From positions 19,793-83,792 of the forward strand of contig JAHHIJ010000034.1 in the NCBI GenBank assembly GCA_019358985.1: 64,000 bases of DNA, given 5' to 3'. The notes below the pieces were generated by a model, which saw only the letters and a program-made list of their open reading frames with translations, was not told the DNA's origin and did no database searches. A program made the position numbers and the translations under genes. The first letter of the stretch is position 1. Every line of letters begins with the position of its first letter. The stretch is from Tolypothrix brevis GSE-NOS-MK-07-07A (GTDB lineage Bacteria; Cyanobacteriota; Cyanobacteriia; Cyanobacteriales; Nostocaceae). Below are positions 62,653 through 64,000 of this stretch, in pieces.

Positions 62653-63297
62653 ATGTTAACTCGCGAAGATTTTGAACCTTGCATTCAGGAGCTAGAAAGC
62701 TTCTACAACGGCAGCGTCCTTAACGGGGGCATTCTAGAAGCCGCTTGGTACAACACCTTGAAGCACTTGTCACTCGGACAATTACAGGGCGCGATCGCTC
62801 GCTGCTTCAAAAAACATCCAAGAGCGTATAACTTTTTCCCTTCCTGTGGACAGATTTTAGAGTTTGCCCAAGGTGAATATCGACCACCAGGGGAATCGGC
62901 AATAGGGGATTTTACGCTGCCTGCGCTGCCTTCTCGCGAACAAAGGCTAACGCCTGAGCAAATTGCCGAATCACACAAAAGAGGGGTCTTAATGGCGCAA
63001 ATAATCCTAAGTGCGACGGGGTATATGTCGGTGGAAGAAAAAGACGAGTTAATAGAGAAACTAAAGGCTAAAGAGACTTATGAACTTGAGGCTATAACTT
63101 CTACGTCTGCAAAAGTCCCGCGTAAAACACGTAAGTTTAACAATCTTGGAAGCGCGACTAAAGATTTAGAGCGGGAACTAAATATGCCAAATAGCTCTGA
63201 TGACTTTGAATTTGGTGAAACAAAAACTCCAAGTTATGACGCAAAAGCACTCGCCCGTCAATGGTTGGAGGAATGTCCCTATGACCCCGCTTACTGA
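62653..63297 (+). CDS. Helicase-loader-like protein (lambda P/G39P type)
   Basis: A 214-residue protein. Residues 1-75 (YNTLKHLSLGQLQGAIARCF, KKHPRAYNFFPSCGQILEFA) match the N-terminal fold of phage helicase loaders such as G39P; the remainder is charged and flexible. AGAGAGGTGAGAC precedes the ATG. Position right after the initiator supports the role. Confidence 0.7.
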   Translation: MLTREDFEPCIQELESFYNGSVLNGGILEAAWYNTLKHLSLGQLQGAIARCFKKHPRAYNFFPSCGQILEFAQGEYRPPGESAIGDFTLPALPSREQRLTPEQIAESHKRGVLMAQIILSATGYMSVEEKDELIEKLKAKETYELEAITSTSAKVPRKTRKFNNLGSATKDLERELNMPNSSDDFEFGETKTPSYDAKALARQWLEECPYDPAY

Positions 63298-63484
63298 ACT
63301 TCAACTAGAAATGGCATGGAGTATCGCCCAATACGATGTCAAATCAGCATCTAGATATTGCGTATATGCCCAAGCGATGAATGACCTGAAATGCCCAATC
63401 TGTGGCAGCGAACTTATTAAGCGCGGCAGTTTTGCGGATAATTTTCTCTGCCCAAATTCCCAGAGGAGGAAGCATGGGAAATAA
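63281..63484 (+). CDS. Small zinc-ribbon protein
   Basis: A 67-residue protein from ATG 63281, overlapping the previous gene by 17 bases, with CPICGSELIKRG and FLCPNSQRR near its end. One CxxC and a third Cys suggest a partial zinc ribbon. It overlaps the methyltransferase start. Unknown role. Confidence 0.55.
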   Translation: MTPLTELQLEMAWSIAQYDVKSASRYCVYAQAMNDLKCPICGSELIKRGSFADNFLCPNSQRRKHGK

Positions 63485-64000
63485 GCCAGTAATAAGCGAC
63501 AACGCACCCACTGCCGTAATCTTATTCGCCGGGGGTGGTGGAATTGAAGCCGGCATGGTTGAAGCGGGCATCCGCCCAGTTGTCGCAGTGGAATGCGATC
63601 GCGGAGCGACTCCTTCGGAGTATCGCACTCTTACAAAACTCAGCATTGCGATCGCAGACAATCATGATCGCAACTTCAGCGAATACGGCTGCAAATTAAT
63701 TAGGCAAACAGTCCAAGAAGTGGCAGCGGCAGGATTCCCAGACTTTCCACACCAAAGAATAGACTACTTACACGCAAGCCCGGTGTGCAGTAACTTTAGT
63801 AACGCGAAAAGTGATCGCATAGAATCGCAGTGCGATCGCGATTGTGCGATCACAGTGGGGAATGTGATCGCATATCTACAACCCAAAAATTTCACATTAG
63901 AAAATGTCGTTGGGTATAAAAAGTCTGAAAGTTTCCACATAATATTGGACGTTTTGGAAACAGAGGGTTATCAAGTAGCCTGGGACATTGTAAACATGGC
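63474..64000 (+). CDS. C5 cytosine DNA methyltransferase, cut by the window end
   Basis: A cytosine-5 methyltransferase N-terminal part (175 codons, no stop in the window). Motif I is LFAGGGGIEAGMVEAGI, motif IV SPVCSNFS with the catalytic Cys after Val in place of the usual Pro, motif VI ENVVGYKKS. AGGAGGA four bases before ATG 63474. HIP1-rich stretches insert GATPSEYRT and SDRIESQCDRDCAI between motifs. Phage and element methyltransferases of this kind usually protect against host restriction. Confidence 0.85.
   Translation, partial: MGNKPVISDNAPTAVILFAGGGGIEAGMVEAGIRPVVAVECDRGATPSEYRTLTKLSIAIADNHDRNFSEYGCKLIRQTVQEVAAAGFPDFPHQRIDYLHASPVCSNFSNAKSDRIESQCDRDCAITVGNVIAYLQPKNFTLENVVGYKKSESFHIILDVLETEGYQVAWDIVNM

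Overview
The window is chromosomal DNA of a cyanobacterium, most likely a filamentous Nostocales type (Nostoc, Tolypothrix, Scytonema, Calothrix). The evidence is many HIP1 sites (GCGATCGC), a CpcT-type phycobiliprotein lyase (56899-57489), a small Mo-nitrogenase C-terminal-domain protein (19396-19683), a mycosporine-like amino acid (MAA) sunscreen cluster (4147-13683), and dense palindromic dispersed repeats around the GTAGAGACG core typical of these genomes. The genus cannot be fixed from the sequence alone.

Layout. 1-4 kb: NAD kinase, an aromatic amino-acid permease-like protein, a 120-bp relic of a histidine kinase whose intact relative lies at 17.6 kb, and an O-methyltransferase. 4.1-13.7 kb: a minus-strand MAA cluster in the order mysA, mysB, mysC, EamA exporter, TauD/SyrP-like oxygenase, MysE-like NRPS. 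The NRPS keeps the MysE-type thioesterase but carries the second half of a condensation domain in front, and by manual alignment its adenylation pocket reads DILQLGLIWK, a glycine code, where the known MysE uses serine. 13.8-14.8 kb: tandem decaying small ORFs. 15-25 kb: GT39-like membrane protein, orphan histidine kinase, small proteins, and a minus-strand group of glycosyltransferase, two TVP38/TMEM64 proteins and a flavin disulfide reductase. 25-34 kb: a zinc-ribbon microprotein, dnaA, an HtrA protease, peptide deformylase, a kinase-like protein, a DOMON-like protein and an ABC exporter. 34-45 kb: a pentapeptide-repeat protein with a broken start, orphan antitoxins ParD and HicB, aspS, a second GT39 protein divergent from a GT2-GtrA fusion, and a TPR protein.

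45.57-56.77 kb is an approximately 11.2-kb integrated element bounded by 27-bp direct repeats that differ at one base. At its left end are an N-terminally truncated tyrosine integrase, an RHH protein and an AAA ATPase that has lost its Walker A motif. The rest is one tightly packed minus-strand run of 13 genes: two paralogous small proteins, a LamG-like lectin, a Cys-rich protein, a coiled-coil plus collagen-repeat fibre, several unknown proteins, and a lysis-like module (TM plus coiled-coil protein, holin-sized TM protein, endolysin-like protein). No terminase, portal, capsid or sheath gene is recognised. It resembles a phage fibre/lysis cassette or satellite cargo and is the best candidate in the window for an undescribed system.

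57.79 kb to the right edge: after cpcT comes tRNA-Cys(GCA), immediately followed by a second, intact integrase and the left arm of another element: excisionase-like and XRE-repressor genes facing left, then rightward early genes. Among these is a winged-helix protein whose own gene carries four 21-bp tandem repeats followed by AT-rich DNA, then a helicase-loader-like protein, a zinc-ribbon protein and a C5 DNA methyltransferase cut by the window end. This is the layout of a phage-lambda O/P replication module with the origin inside the initiator gene.
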